Assembly (NCBI GenBank): GCA_023382265.1
Contig: JAMCPX010000031.1
Coordinates: 1 to 64,000 of the forward strand
Reading direction: 5' to 3'
DNA length: 64,000 nucleotides
Source: Deltaproteobacteria bacterium
GTDB lineage: Bacteria > JAMCPX01
Positions 34,187-42,380 of this stretch are shown here, one piece after another. Position 1 is the first letter of the stretch; each line of letters starts with the position of its first letter. Made by a program: the position numbers and the translations under genes. The notes below the pieces were generated by a model, which was given only the letters and a program-made list of their open reading frames with translations, had not been told where the DNA came from and did not search any database.

Positions 34187-36934
34187 TTATCTTATTTCCT
34201 TTTCCCTTCTCTTCAACACGTACACGAATACTAGCGGAACTATTATCATAAACAGAAGCGTTAACAAGCCCGCATTCCCTTGATCGGATGTCGTTGAACA
34301 GCCGAAGAAGCCTGATTTGGCACCGTTTACCACATTAAAGTTGGCACTGACATCACTCGCATTACCCGCCAGATCAACGGCTTGTATAACCACCGAATGG
34401 CTGCCTGAGCTGAGTCCGGATAGTACAACATCTTTGTTTGTAGACGGCGTCGTAAAGCCCTTGTTATCAAGATTGTATAAAATGGCGATCTCGTTAGACG
34501 GGGTTTGATCGTCGGACGCCTGCACCTCAAAGGTTGCCCTGCTTCCATTCACCGTCCCCTGCGGACCTGTGACAGAAAGTGTCGGCGGGATAGAATCAAT
34601 ATCAAAGGTCAGCGTTGCCGGGGATGCGGATTCCATACTATTGGCATCAATCGCCTCAACCCTAAGGGTGTGCTGTCCTTCAAGCAAGTTACTAAGCTCA
34701 ATGTGATTTCCTGAAATATAGAATGACCATGGTCCGTTATCCATGCTGTAAACATAGTTGATCCCCGTGTTCTGCCCGTTAACCTCATACCCGGACACGC
34801 CGACAACACTCGAGTATGCTGTCAAGCCTGCTTCTTTCGTCTGTTTTGCGTCCAAAACGATGTTTGAACCGCTCAAACCGCCTACAGACACGTCTGCAGC
34901 AGGATACGGGAGACCGAGCTGCATCGGGCTTGGCTGGGGTGATGATAGACCAAGTGAAGACGTAAGCCCTGTAGAGCTGAGCAGCGTAAAGATCAGACCC
35001 GGATCGATATTCCCGACAATGGATGCATAAAAAGCAAAGTAGCTCGGGTTGCCTGTGGTTGGATCAATCAGACCCGCGGGACCGATGTAGGGTGCATCAA
35101 ATGTAATACCAAGCAGCGGTGCGAGATTGACTGCGAGATCCAATCTGCCGTTGATTGCGGTTGTCAGCAATGTCGGCAGTATCTGGGAGATTGCATTGTG
35201 CATACTGGTAACCGTAAGCGGCAATGCTGCAGAATATGGTATGTATTCCTCAATAGTCGGTTGATCCGCAAGCAGTACCCTGACAACACGCGCAGCTGCG
35301 GGAAGATTGGGATCGGTCCACACGGTAATTCCAAAACCCGCGGTTAGACTTATATCCAAACCGAACACCCGCTGATAATCACCAGCCCCGGTTGTGTCTA
35401 CATAGAAATCGGTAACAAAATGGGGAATAACCGCGTTTAAAGTCCCCCAGACACCCGAAGGCCCTGTAGATGGAGCCGGTACCGGACCCAGGGTCGTTGT
35501 CATGGTTGTATACATTGCAGGACCGGTTTTTATGTACGGCGTATCTATCAGCTGATTGTATGCACCCGATTCGGGGCTTATCAGCGTTGGCCGTAATGAT
35601 ATCTGCATCGGCATCTTGGGATAATACTCGGTAAGTGCCGGCATAAGTAAGCCGAATATGGTGGTGGTAAGATACGTTCCCACAAGACTGCCGAGAGTCG
35701 GAGTATTCTTGTTTACGTCGAGGCACAGAATACCATCTGTGTAGACATTATACAATAGTTCTGAAAGCACGTTTTCATGGACCGCAATACCTGCCATGTA
35801 GGACCCGCCTGTAGGTGTGGTGCCTCCCATCTCAAAACCCGGAGCCGGGATAGGATTCATAATAATCGGTCCCGCACCTGTAGGCATTGTTACGCAGGAG
35901 CCGAGGTTGTATTTCAATCCGAGACCTAAACCGCCGGGATAGAATTCTATGCCGTTGTTGTCCGCTTTAAAGCCCCAGTAGAACCCGGCATCGAGCGTGA
36001 TCTTTCCGCCCGTTACAAACGGATCGGCAAATGTTAGCGATGATATTAATGTGCCGGCATCATAAAGCATCGTTGGACCGAAGTAGTATTCAAGTGCCGA
36101 ATTGAAGTTGTCCTGTGCCTGTGCATTAAACTGTGCATCTATGTAAGGAATCAATGACGAGATCAAACACGATTTATAGGTTTGACTCCCATCGTTAACA
36201 AGCGGATTAGGGCATGCCATATCTGGCGTAAGCGCAAAGTGGAATCCAACGCCGAGATTTGCCTGAAGCAACTGGATGCCGATCATGGTACCGGGCTGAG
36301 GGTTCGGCTGGGTTGTTGCCGTGGGCCAATAGGTCGGGAGATTTCCACCGAGGATCGTAAGGTTTGCACCGATGGATAAATACGGGACGGTTGCCCAACC
36401 GTGAGCAAGTACATAATCCGTTATAGCCGCACCGGTTGTCGACGTGTATGCAGTGCCTGTGTATAGATGAACATCGAGTTTAACATTATCAAGGTTGATA
36501 TTAACACCCATGGTACCTGCCGGGGCGTTTGGCAAGCCTGATGGGGTCGGGTTTGCAGAAATTCCTGTAGGGCCTACCGTGTATGTAAATACATACCCAT
36601 CATAATCCCAATCCTGAATATAAACCGCAAGACATGTCATACCGACAAGCGGAATACTCAAACACGTATCTACCAATGCCTTTGGATTTCCCGTAGTCGA
36701 ATCGGTAAATGCTTTTGTGATCAGATTCTGGATCATGGTAGTAACCGTAGGGGATGTGAGTATGTTGTTGAGCTGTGTGTTAAACCAGCCCAGTCCATTG
36801 TTCGTTAATCTAAGAGTAAATGAGTACGGATCAACCTCAGGCAGAGCATAAGAATTTTTTACATTCGCAAAAGATACCCCTCCTATTAAAATGAGGAGCG
36901 CAAGATAGAACCCTAATCTTTTTTTGCTTTTCAT
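34187..36934 (-). CDS. Giant secreted BPI/LBP-like (TULIP) lipid-binding protein A
   Basis: A 915-aa exported protein, more distant from proteins B and C and without their Cys-rich insert. Signal peptide 1-30. The N-domain opens with FTLRLTNNGLGWFNTQLNNI (about 38-57). The inter-domain region is followed by GIAVHENVLSELLYNVYTDG (about 378-397) and IFGLLMPALTEYYPKMPMQI (about 424-443). The latter matches, in spacing and hydrophobic pattern, a segment recalled from human BPI ([20 protein letters not shown]). Two Ig-like domains (about 690-868) and a tail with FFGC, a hydrophobic helix and LKRRE follow. This copy gives the clearest case for the TULIP fold, a hydrophobic tube that binds lipid. 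Preceded by a strong promoter and Shine-Dalgarno (GGGAGGG); ended by an intrinsic terminator. Confidence 0.6.
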   Translation of the reverse strand: MKSKKRLGFYLALLILIGGVSFANVKNSYALPEVDPYSFTLRLTNNGLGWFNTQLNNILTSPTVTTMIQNLITKAFTDSTTGNPKALVDTCLSIPLVGMTCLAVYIQDWDYDGYVFTYTVGPTGISANPTPSGLPNAPAGTMGVNINLDNVKLDVHLYTGTAYTSTTGAAITDYVLAHGWATVPYLSIGANLTILGGNLPTYWPTATTQPNPQPGTMIGIQLLQANLGVGFHFALTPDMACPNPLVNDGSQTYKSCLISSLIPYIDAQFNAQAQDNFNSALEYYFGPTMLYDAGTLISSLTFADPFVTGGKITLDAGFYWGFKADNNGIEFYPGGLGLGLKYNLGSCVTMPTGAGPIIMNPIPAPGFEMGGTTPTGGSYMAGIAVHENVLSELLYNVYTDGILCLDVNKNTPTLGSLVGTYLTTTIFGLLMPALTEYYPKMPMQISLRPTLISPESGAYNQLIDTPYIKTGPAMYTTMTTTLGPVPAPSTGPSGVWGTLNAVIPHFVTDFYVDTTGAGDYQRVFGLDISLTAGFGITVWTDPNLPAAARVVRVLLADQPTIEEYIPYSAALPLTVTSMHNAISQILPTLLTTAINGRLDLAVNLAPLLGITFDAPYIGPAGLIDPTTGNPSYFAFYASIVGNIDPGLIFTLLSSTGLTSSLGLSSPQPSPMQLGLPYPAADVSVGGLSGSNIVLDAKQTKEAGLTAYSSVVGVSGYEVNGQNTGINYVYSMDNGPWSFYISGNHIELSNLLEGQHTLRVEAIDANSMESASPATLTFDIDSIPPTLSVTGPQGTVNGSRATFEVQASDDQTPSNEIAILYNLDNKGFTTPSTNKDVVLSGLSSGSHSVVIQAVDLAGNASDVSANFNVVNGAKSGFFGCSTTSDQGNAGLLTLLFMIIVPLVFVYVLKRREKEIR

Positions 36935-36966
36935 ATTTCCCTCCCAAAATTTTTTATTATGGGTTT

Positions 36967-36995
36967 TTTATACAGTACAATAAAATTCTTGTCAA
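36967..36995 (-). promoter_or_regulatory. Sigma-70 promoter of BPI-like gene A
   Basis: Minus strand: TTGACA (36995-36990), 17-bp spacer, TATAAA (36972-36967). The transcript would start about 25 nt upstream of the ATG, with GGGAGGG as ribosome-binding site. The rest of the 298-bp divergent gap holds the palindromic repeat at 37181 and no gene. Confidence 0.85.
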
Positions 36996-37180
36996 GTCTA
37001 TTTTTTTCAACAGCTGCTGTTTAAAATTGTGCATAAAAAATCAAACCGGTTTACTTTTTCAAACTTATATAGTTGACTCGGATGGCATGTCCTTGTAACA
37101 GACCGTCATGCAGGTAGATGAGAAATTTGAATGATGAACGATTCAGTAATATCGTTTCAATAAAAAAGTCTTATGAAAAG

Positions 37181-37219
37181 CAGGAGCGGTTCATGAACTG
37201 CCCCTGTTTAGACAGGGCA
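37181..37219. repeat. Palindromic dispersed repeat in the leader of the OMP gene
   Basis: CAGGAGCGGTTCATGAACTG followed by CCCCTGTTTAGACAGGGCA; the second half forms a 6-bp hairpin (CCCTGT/ACAGGG) just before the Shine-Dalgarno of the gene at 37233. It matches the element at 43384-43422 over most of its length. Confidence 0.6.
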
Positions 37220-37232
37220 AGAAGGAGTTGAA

Positions 37233-38036
37233 ATGAAGAGATTTTGTTTGGTGATCATTTTTGTCGTAATATGTGCTGGTGTTAATGCGCATGCGGATAT
37301 ATATCCCGGAGTAGGAGGCGACGTATCGTTTACGGACCAAAATAATATATACTATACTGCGTACGGGACACTCGGCTATACCCCTTCTCCAAAAACGTAC
37401 GCCGACGTAGGATACACCCATGAGTGGGATGTCACTCAAACGGCAAGCTCAATGGAATTTCATATCGTCAGTGCGGACCTTTATCATAAATTGTATAAAG
37501 ACTGGAAACTTGGAGGTTCTGCAAGCTACACTTTTGCAGCCACACCGAATGCTTATGGATATTATTTTTTCCTGTCAAGACTTGAAGCAAGGTATTCATT
37601 GGTTCATAATGTAGAGATCGGAGCCGGTCCTGTTTATTATGATGTGTACGGGATAGGAGGTTTTATAGGTGCATTCATCGGATTGTACCTTTATCCGGCT
37701 TATAAATGGTCTATAATCGCAAGAGGAACCATGGACACTGCCATCTCGCAGAATGTATCTCAACAGGATACGGCGATCAGCCTCGGCACGTCCTACAATA
37801 TAATCCGGTATTTTGGCGTATATGCTATATACAGGCTGTCTACGGGTATTTCGACCTCTCCTGCAAACAACACTACCGCCAATAACCCGATCCAGAATAG
37901 AGGAGGCATTGGTACAATGGCAATGGGTACCGGTATGCCGGGTTCATCTAACAGGGACAGCGGGAGCTATCCTGTCATCGGCTATTACACCTCAACCATA
38001 TCGACATTTACACTTGGACTGTTCGTAACGTTTTGA
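37233..38036 (+). CDS. Outer-membrane beta-barrel protein
   Basis: A 267-aa exported protein with a signal peptide ending NAHA-D (cleavage near residue 22). The rest is alternating short strands rich in Tyr, Gly and aromatic girdle residues (YTAYGTLGYTPSPKTYADVG, WKLGGSASYTFAAT, YSLVHNVEIGAGPVYYDVYG) and ends in a strand with C-terminal Phe (FTLGLFVTF), the BAM recognition signature. About ten strands are expected. The family is not recognised. It has GAAGGAG before the ATG. It is divergent from BPI-like gene A and 38 bp ahead of the small periplasmic protein gene, so it may form the outer-membrane part of that locus (inference). Confidence 0.72.
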   Translation: MKRFCLVIIFVVICAGVNAHADIYPGVGGDVSFTDQNNIYYTAYGTLGYTPSPKTYADVGYTHEWDVTQTASSMEFHIVSADLYHKLYKDWKLGGSASYTFAATPNAYGYYFFLSRLEARYSLVHNVEIGAGPVYYDVYGIGGFIGAFIGLYLYPAYKWSIIARGTMDTAISQNVSQQDTAISLGTSYNIIRYFGVYAIYRLSTGISTSPANNTTANNPIQNRGGIGTMAMGTGMPGSSNRDSGSYPVIGYYTSTISTFTLGLFVTF

Positions 38037-38074
38037 TCTATATTTTGTCTAAACAATAAAGAAAGGAGGTATAT

Positions 38075-38608
38075 ATGAAAAAGCTTTTAACGGTCATAAC
38101 ATTGGTATCTGCGTTCGTTTTTGCCTGCAGTTTGTACGCAAATGCGCAGGGAAATTCAGAGGTGAACAAGAACGCCATGGAAAACATCACAGGCATGAAC
38201 TCAAAAGCCCTCAAGGGGCTTGAGGCAAAACATTTCGGCAGCGGCGAGATTGCTATCGCATCCGCGATAGCAAAGAAAACAAACCAGCCCGTGGACAGCA
38301 TACTCGCTTTAAGAAAACAAGGGCTTGGCTGGGGGGAGATCGCCCGGAAGTATAATCTCAAACTCGGAGATGTAATGAAATCCGTTTATGCCAGCATCAA
38401 CGCGGCGGAAAAGAACGCAAAAGAAACGCACAATGAAAAAGCGATAAGGGAAGCACAGCATGTAAACGAACAGGTACAGAATGAAGAGAAGATGAATATG
38501 CGTGAAATGATGGAGAACCGCAATCAGGAAATGAGGCAGCATGAGAACATGATGAATCACCAGAATAACAGCCCTTCAGAAGGCATAGGCTACCGCGGCA
38601 TGAAATAA
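38075..38608 (+). CDS. Small secreted/periplasmic protein with charged Met-rich tail
   Basis: A 177-aa protein with signal peptide (MKKLLTVITLVSAFVFACSL, cleavage after ANAQ). A globular part contains GSGEIAIASAIAKKTNQPVD and LRKQGLGWGEIARKYNLKLG, a helix-turn motif found in hypothetical periplasmic proteins of deltaproteobacteria. A highly charged, Glu/Asn/Met-rich helical tail (about 115-165) follows. Function unknown; Met- and His-rich tails can bind metals, but this is speculative. A strong Shine-Dalgarno (AAAGGAGG) precedes the ATG. Probably co-transcribed with the beta-barrel gene. Confidence 0.7.
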   Translation: MKKLLTVITLVSAFVFACSLYANAQGNSEVNKNAMENITGMNSKALKGLEAKHFGSGEIAIASAIAKKTNQPVDSILALRKQGLGWGEIARKYNLKLGDVMKSVYASINAAEKNAKETHNEKAIREAQHVNEQVQNEEKMNMREMMENRNQEMRQHENMMNHQNNSPSEGIGYRGMK

Positions 38609-38685
38609 CAGCAGGTTAACCATCACCCATTTAATTCCGCTTTCAAAAAGCCTGTTACGGGGGGGAAGCGTATCGCAGTTCTATT

Positions 38686-38713
38686 GCAGGGCAGACCGTG
38701 TATCTGCCCCTGC
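38686..38713. repeat. Imperfect palindrome of the dispersed family
   Basis: GCAGGGCAGA and TCTGCCCCTGC flank a 7-nt centre. It lies between convergent genes at 38608 and 38739; no T-run follows on either strand. Confidence 0.5.
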
Positions 38714-38738
38714 CGGGGAACATAAATACAGGCTGCTT

Positions 38739-39674
38739 CTACTTTACGGACAGCGTATTCATCCCGGATACCGGCTGATAAGCCGCATTAAATGTCACCG
38801 TGCCGGGTCCGCCAAAGTTGGGATCATTCTCATCAAGTACCTGTATCTTTCCATAATTGGCATCGGGTGCGCAGTCATAACCATAAGTTTTAGGTTTCGG
38901 AACAAGCTGTGTACACACCGCATACACATGGCCGATTAAAGCCGGCACTGTATAGCCTGTTATCGGATAGCCTTCTGTCGGCAATGAGCCGGCCTGATCC
39001 CAGTCAGACATATAACCCAGATCCATTATAGAGCCTCCGTTTATGCCGTTAAGCAATATAGATTCAGTACCAGCAGTAAGCCCCTGCGCCATTATATTGC
39101 CGCCTGTCGCCGTCTTATAAGTATTAGAATTCAATGAGCTGCAGTCAACAACCGTAAATCCGTTTAACACCAGGCCTGATTTTGCGGCATCTGCCGAATA
39201 TACATGTAAAGTTACCGGAGCTGATGCCTCCGGCCTTGGTGCTGCAAGAACAATATTACTGCTGTAGCTTAAGATAGAGTCGTTTTCTCCCACAGCCCTT
39301 ATTGCAAAGGCGTAAACAGTACCGTTCTGGAGTCCATTGACGGTAAAGCTTTGTTGGCCCGTTACCGGCGGCTTTAACGGGATTGTCGGCGCCTGCCCAT
39401 TTATAACCGTAAATGCGGATGCAAGACTTTTTTGAGAATCGGCAGTAGCCGTAATTATACTGCCCGGTGCCATATATACATTGTAGCCGTTAAAGTATGC
39501 TTCGTAATTGCTGGTCTGCCATACAAGTGTTATTGACCCGTTATTTTCTATTGCCTGCAGTGCAAGCGGAGGCGCAAGGCTTGAGACGTAAACCGTTGAT
39601 GATGTAGAGCTCTTGCACGAACTCAATACTGCACCCATTAACATCAGGAAAATAAACACGCAGTTCTTTTTCAT
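38739..39674 (-). CDS. Fibronectin type III-like lipoprotein
   Basis: A 311-aa lipoprotein (lipobox AVLSSC). Residues about 35-145 form an FN3-type domain: LAPPLALQAIENNGSITLVW at its start, then YFNGYNVYMAPG and FTVNGLQNGTVYAFAIRAVG. The C-terminal half (about 150-311) is beta-rich and of unknown family, with a GYMSDWDQAG segment. Likely surface or periplasmic binding. It ends the glpK-proximal group; its start lies 26 bp after the glpK stop, with AAGGAGA as ribosome-binding site, so it may be in the glpK transcript. Confidence 0.7.
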   Translation of the reverse strand: MKKNCVFIFLMLMGAVLSSCKSSTSSTVYVSSLAPPLALQAIENNGSITLVWQTSNYEAYFNGYNVYMAPGSIITATADSQKSLASAFTVINGQAPTIPLKPPVTGQQSFTVNGLQNGTVYAFAIRAVGENDSILSYSSNIVLAAPRPEASAPVTLHVYSADAAKSGLVLNGFTVVDCSSLNSNTYKTATGGNIMAQGLTAGTESILLNGINGGSIMDLGYMSDWDQAGSLPTEGYPITGYTVPALIGHVYAVCTQLVPKPKTYGYDCAPDANYGKIQVLDENDPNFGGPGTVTFNAAYQPVSGMNTLSVK

Positions 39675-39700
39675 ATTTTTTATCTCCTTTGTAGCGTTTT

Positions 39701-41191
39701 TTATTTTTGTTTCACCAGCATATCTATTGCACTATCCCATCTTGCGAGATACGATTTTCTCTGGGCAACGGGCATGAGGGGTTTAAATGTTTTGTCCTCT
39801 TTCCATTGCTTTTCCAATTCTTTAGTATTCTTCCACATGCCTATTGCAAGCCCCGCGAGCATGGCAGCTCCGATGGATGTTGTCTCAACATTCATGGGCC
39901 TCACAACGGTTATACCGAGAATATCGGCCTGGAATTGCATTAAAAGATTATTATTGCTTGCACCGCCGTCCACCTTAAGTATTTTTATCTTCTGGCCCGT
40001 ATCCTCTTTCATTGCCTGCAGAAGTGCGGATTCCTGCGATGCGATGCCTTCAAGTATTGCCCTTGCGATGTGTGCCTTTGTTGTCCCTCTTGTTATGCCC
40101 GTTATTATGCCTTTTGCACCGCTTTTCCACCACGGTGCGCCAAGCCCGCTCAATGAAGGCACGAAGATCACGCCGCCGCTGTCGGTCACCTGCGATGCAA
40201 GCGGTTCAATATCCTCTGATCGGGTTATGATGCCGAGCCCGTCCCTTGCCCATTGAACTGCAGCCCCTGCTATAAGAGCGCTTCCTTCAAGGGCATAGGT
40301 AATCCTGTTCTTGATCTGCCATGCAATGGTTGTTAAAAGCCCATGATTGGACATTACAGGTTTATTGGATGTATTGAAAAGGACAAAAGAGCCGGTGCCG
40401 TAGGTTGCCTTTGCCGTGCCTCCATCAAAACATGCCTGTCCAAACAGGGCTGCCTGCTGATCCCCCACGAGACCCGTGATCGGAATCCCGTCGGGAAGCG
40501 GCGAAAAACCCCTTGTATAACCGAATATCCCTGAGGTTGGCTTGACCTCCGGCAGGATATACTGCGGCACATTTGTTATCTTTAGAAGCTCATCATCCCA
40601 TCTCAAATGCTTTATATTGAATAACAGCGTTCTCGATGCATTGCTGACATCTGTCGCATGGTTTATACCACCTGTCAGATTCCAGAGCAGCCATGAATCG
40701 ATAGTGCCGAATGCAATCTCTCCTGCGGCCGCCCGCCTCCTGAGCCCTGTTATCGTGTCAAGCAGCCACATGATCTTTGTTCCCGAAAAATAGGGATCGA
40801 GAACAAGGCCCGTTGATCGTTTAAAAATCTTTTCATACCCGTGTTTTTTTAACTTATTCACAATCGCGGATGTCCTCTTGCACTGCCATACAATGGCATT
40901 ATAAACCGGCTTTCCCGTTTTTTTATCCCAGAGTACCGTTGTCTCTCTCTGATTCGTGATACCTATTGCCGCTATCTTATGCGGGTCTATGCCAGACTTT
41001 GCGATAACCGATCTTATACTGTCGCCCGTGATCTTCAATATGGCGGCAGGATCATGCTCAACCCATCCCGGTCTTGGATATATCTGCTGAAGCTCGTTTG
41101 AAGCGGATGCGACGATCTGCATCGACGCATCTACAAGCAGAGCCTTCGTAGAAGTAGTGCCCTGATCAATTGCGAGTATATACTCTGTCAT
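39701..41191 (-). CDS. glpK: Glycerol kinase
   Basis: ATP-dependent phosphorylation of glycerol to sn-glycerol 3-phosphate, the substrate of GlpA (154). FGGY-family actin-like fold with phosphate loop AIDQGTTSTKALL (residues 7-19), GITNQRETTVLWDKKTGKPV, the catalytic-Asp region GLVGDQQAALFGQ, GTGSFVLFNT, and KVDGGASNNNLLMQFQADIL. At 496 aa the length is standard. It has a strong GAGGAGGG before the ATG. No glycerol facilitator (glpF) is next to it; a radical SAM gene lies 89 bp upstream. Confidence 0.95.
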   Translation of the reverse strand: MTEYILAIDQGTTSTKALLVDASMQIVASASNELQQIYPRPGWVEHDPAAILKITGDSIRSVIAKSGIDPHKIAAIGITNQRETTVLWDKKTGKPVYNAIVWQCKRTSAIVNKLKKHGYEKIFKRSTGLVLDPYFSGTKIMWLLDTITGLRRRAAAGEIAFGTIDSWLLWNLTGGINHATDVSNASRTLLFNIKHLRWDDELLKITNVPQYILPEVKPTSGIFGYTRGFSPLPDGIPITGLVGDQQAALFGQACFDGGTAKATYGTGSFVLFNTSNKPVMSNHGLLTTIAWQIKNRITYALEGSALIAGAAVQWARDGLGIITRSEDIEPLASQVTDSGGVIFVPSLSGLGAPWWKSGAKGIITGITRGTTKAHIARAILEGIASQESALLQAMKEDTGQKIKILKVDGGASNNNLLMQFQADILGITVVRPMNVETTSIGAAMLAGLAIGMWKNTKELEKQWKEDKTFKPLMPVAQRKSYLARWDSAIDMLVKQK

Positions 41192-41280
41192 ACTCCCTCC
41201 TCATGTTTATCATATTTGAACCCATGTTATCACGTTTAAACACGCACATCGTCCAATACCATACTTCACTCCCGGATAAA

Positions 41281-42369
41281 TTAATAAATAGTAGACCGCC
41301 TGTCCCCGGAAACTGCCCTGCGAGGTATTTTCGCCGGAGCACGGCTGTCTCTTGCTTTTGTGTAGTCTGCCGCCCACGGATCGTCACTGTACTTCTCCAT
41401 CCATTCAAGCTTGTTAAAATATTTGGAGCAGTAAAAGCATGGGAAATGATCAAGCTCCGAGAGCCCGCCTTTTTCTATGAGCCCTATTTTATCAACATTA
41501 AATTTGTGTATAGCATCAGCCCATAATTTGTGCGCCTCGTATAAGCTTGCCGTGTTTAGATCCGCAATAATATCGGATTCATCGGAAGAACCCGTATAGC
41601 CCGAAAGCTGGCAGCAGAACGTAAGCCTGCCTTTATAATCCACGTTCGGAGCGTACATGGTGAGTGCCCTGCACTGCAGGAAACCGAGAGGTTCATAATG
41701 CCCCAGCGAAAAGTTTATCTCGAGTTTTAGTGTACTTTTGAGCTTTTCAACCCGTTGTTCTGCATCCCTGTACTGGTCCGGTGAGAGTACTAAGCCGTGA
41801 TCGTATGACGGCGGCGTTGGCTCGAGGTGTGCATAGAAGAGCCTTTTTAAACCCAGGTCGGATGCTAAAAATGACATTTGTTCTATTTCATTAAAGTTCT
41901 TTTTGTTTATGGTCATCTGAATGCTCGTTTCTACACCCTTTATCCTGAGTATGCTGACAGCCTGCATTATCCGCTTGAAAGAGCCTTTGCCCCTTATGTA
42001 GTCATGCGATGCTTCTTCTGCCCCGTCTATAGAAATGGAAACCCCCGCGAGTTTCGTGCGCCTGCCCGGGTGCTGAGGATCGTTGAGCATCTTCCACACC
42101 TGAGTGAAATTCCATGCGTTTGTAATAAAATGGTACGTATAATCATACCGGACGGCCGTATCTATTATACCGGAGAACTGCGGATGCAGTGTGGGCTCTC
42201 CGCCCGTGAATGCAACATGCTTCATACTATAAGCCTTTGCCTGTTTAAGTATGCTGTCGAAGAGCTCAACAGATATGTAGCTTCTTGTATCCGTTTTATC
42301 CCTTAAACAGTGCAGGCAGCTTAAGTTGCATTTGTTCGTAAGCTCAAAACTCATTTCATAAAACGACAT
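41281..42369 (-). CDS. Radical SAM protein with SPASM-like C-terminus
   Basis: A 362-aa enzyme with the radical SAM cluster motif NKCNLSCLHC (CxxxCxxC) near residue 13-22, the GGEP motif in AFTGGEPTLHPQF, and SISIDGAEEASHDYIRG. The C-terminal third has further cysteines (LQCRALTMYAP, GRLTFCCQLSGY, and HFPCFYCSKYF) that could bind auxiliary 4Fe-4S clusters as in SPASM/Twitch peptide-modifying enzymes. It lies 11 bp after an HprK-like kinase gene; this pairing recurs in peptide-modification (RiPP-like) loci. Substrate unknown. Confidence 0.85.
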   Translation of the reverse strand: MSFYEMSFELTNKCNLSCLHCLRDKTDTRSYISVELFDSILKQAKAYSMKHVAFTGGEPTLHPQFSGIIDTAVRYDYTYHFITNAWNFTQVWKMLNDPQHPGRRTKLAGVSISIDGAEEASHDYIRGKGSFKRIMQAVSILRIKGVETSIQMTINKKNFNEIEQMSFLASDLGLKRLFYAHLEPTPPSYDHGLVLSPDQYRDAEQRVEKLKSTLKLEINFSLGHYEPLGFLQCRALTMYAPNVDYKGRLTFCCQLSGYTGSSDESDIIADLNTASLYEAHKLWADAIHKFNVDKIGLIEKGGLSELDHFPCFYCSKYFNKLEWMEKYSDDPWAADYTKARDSRAPAKIPRRAVSGDRRSTIY

Positions 42370-42380
42370 CCGTTCTCCTT

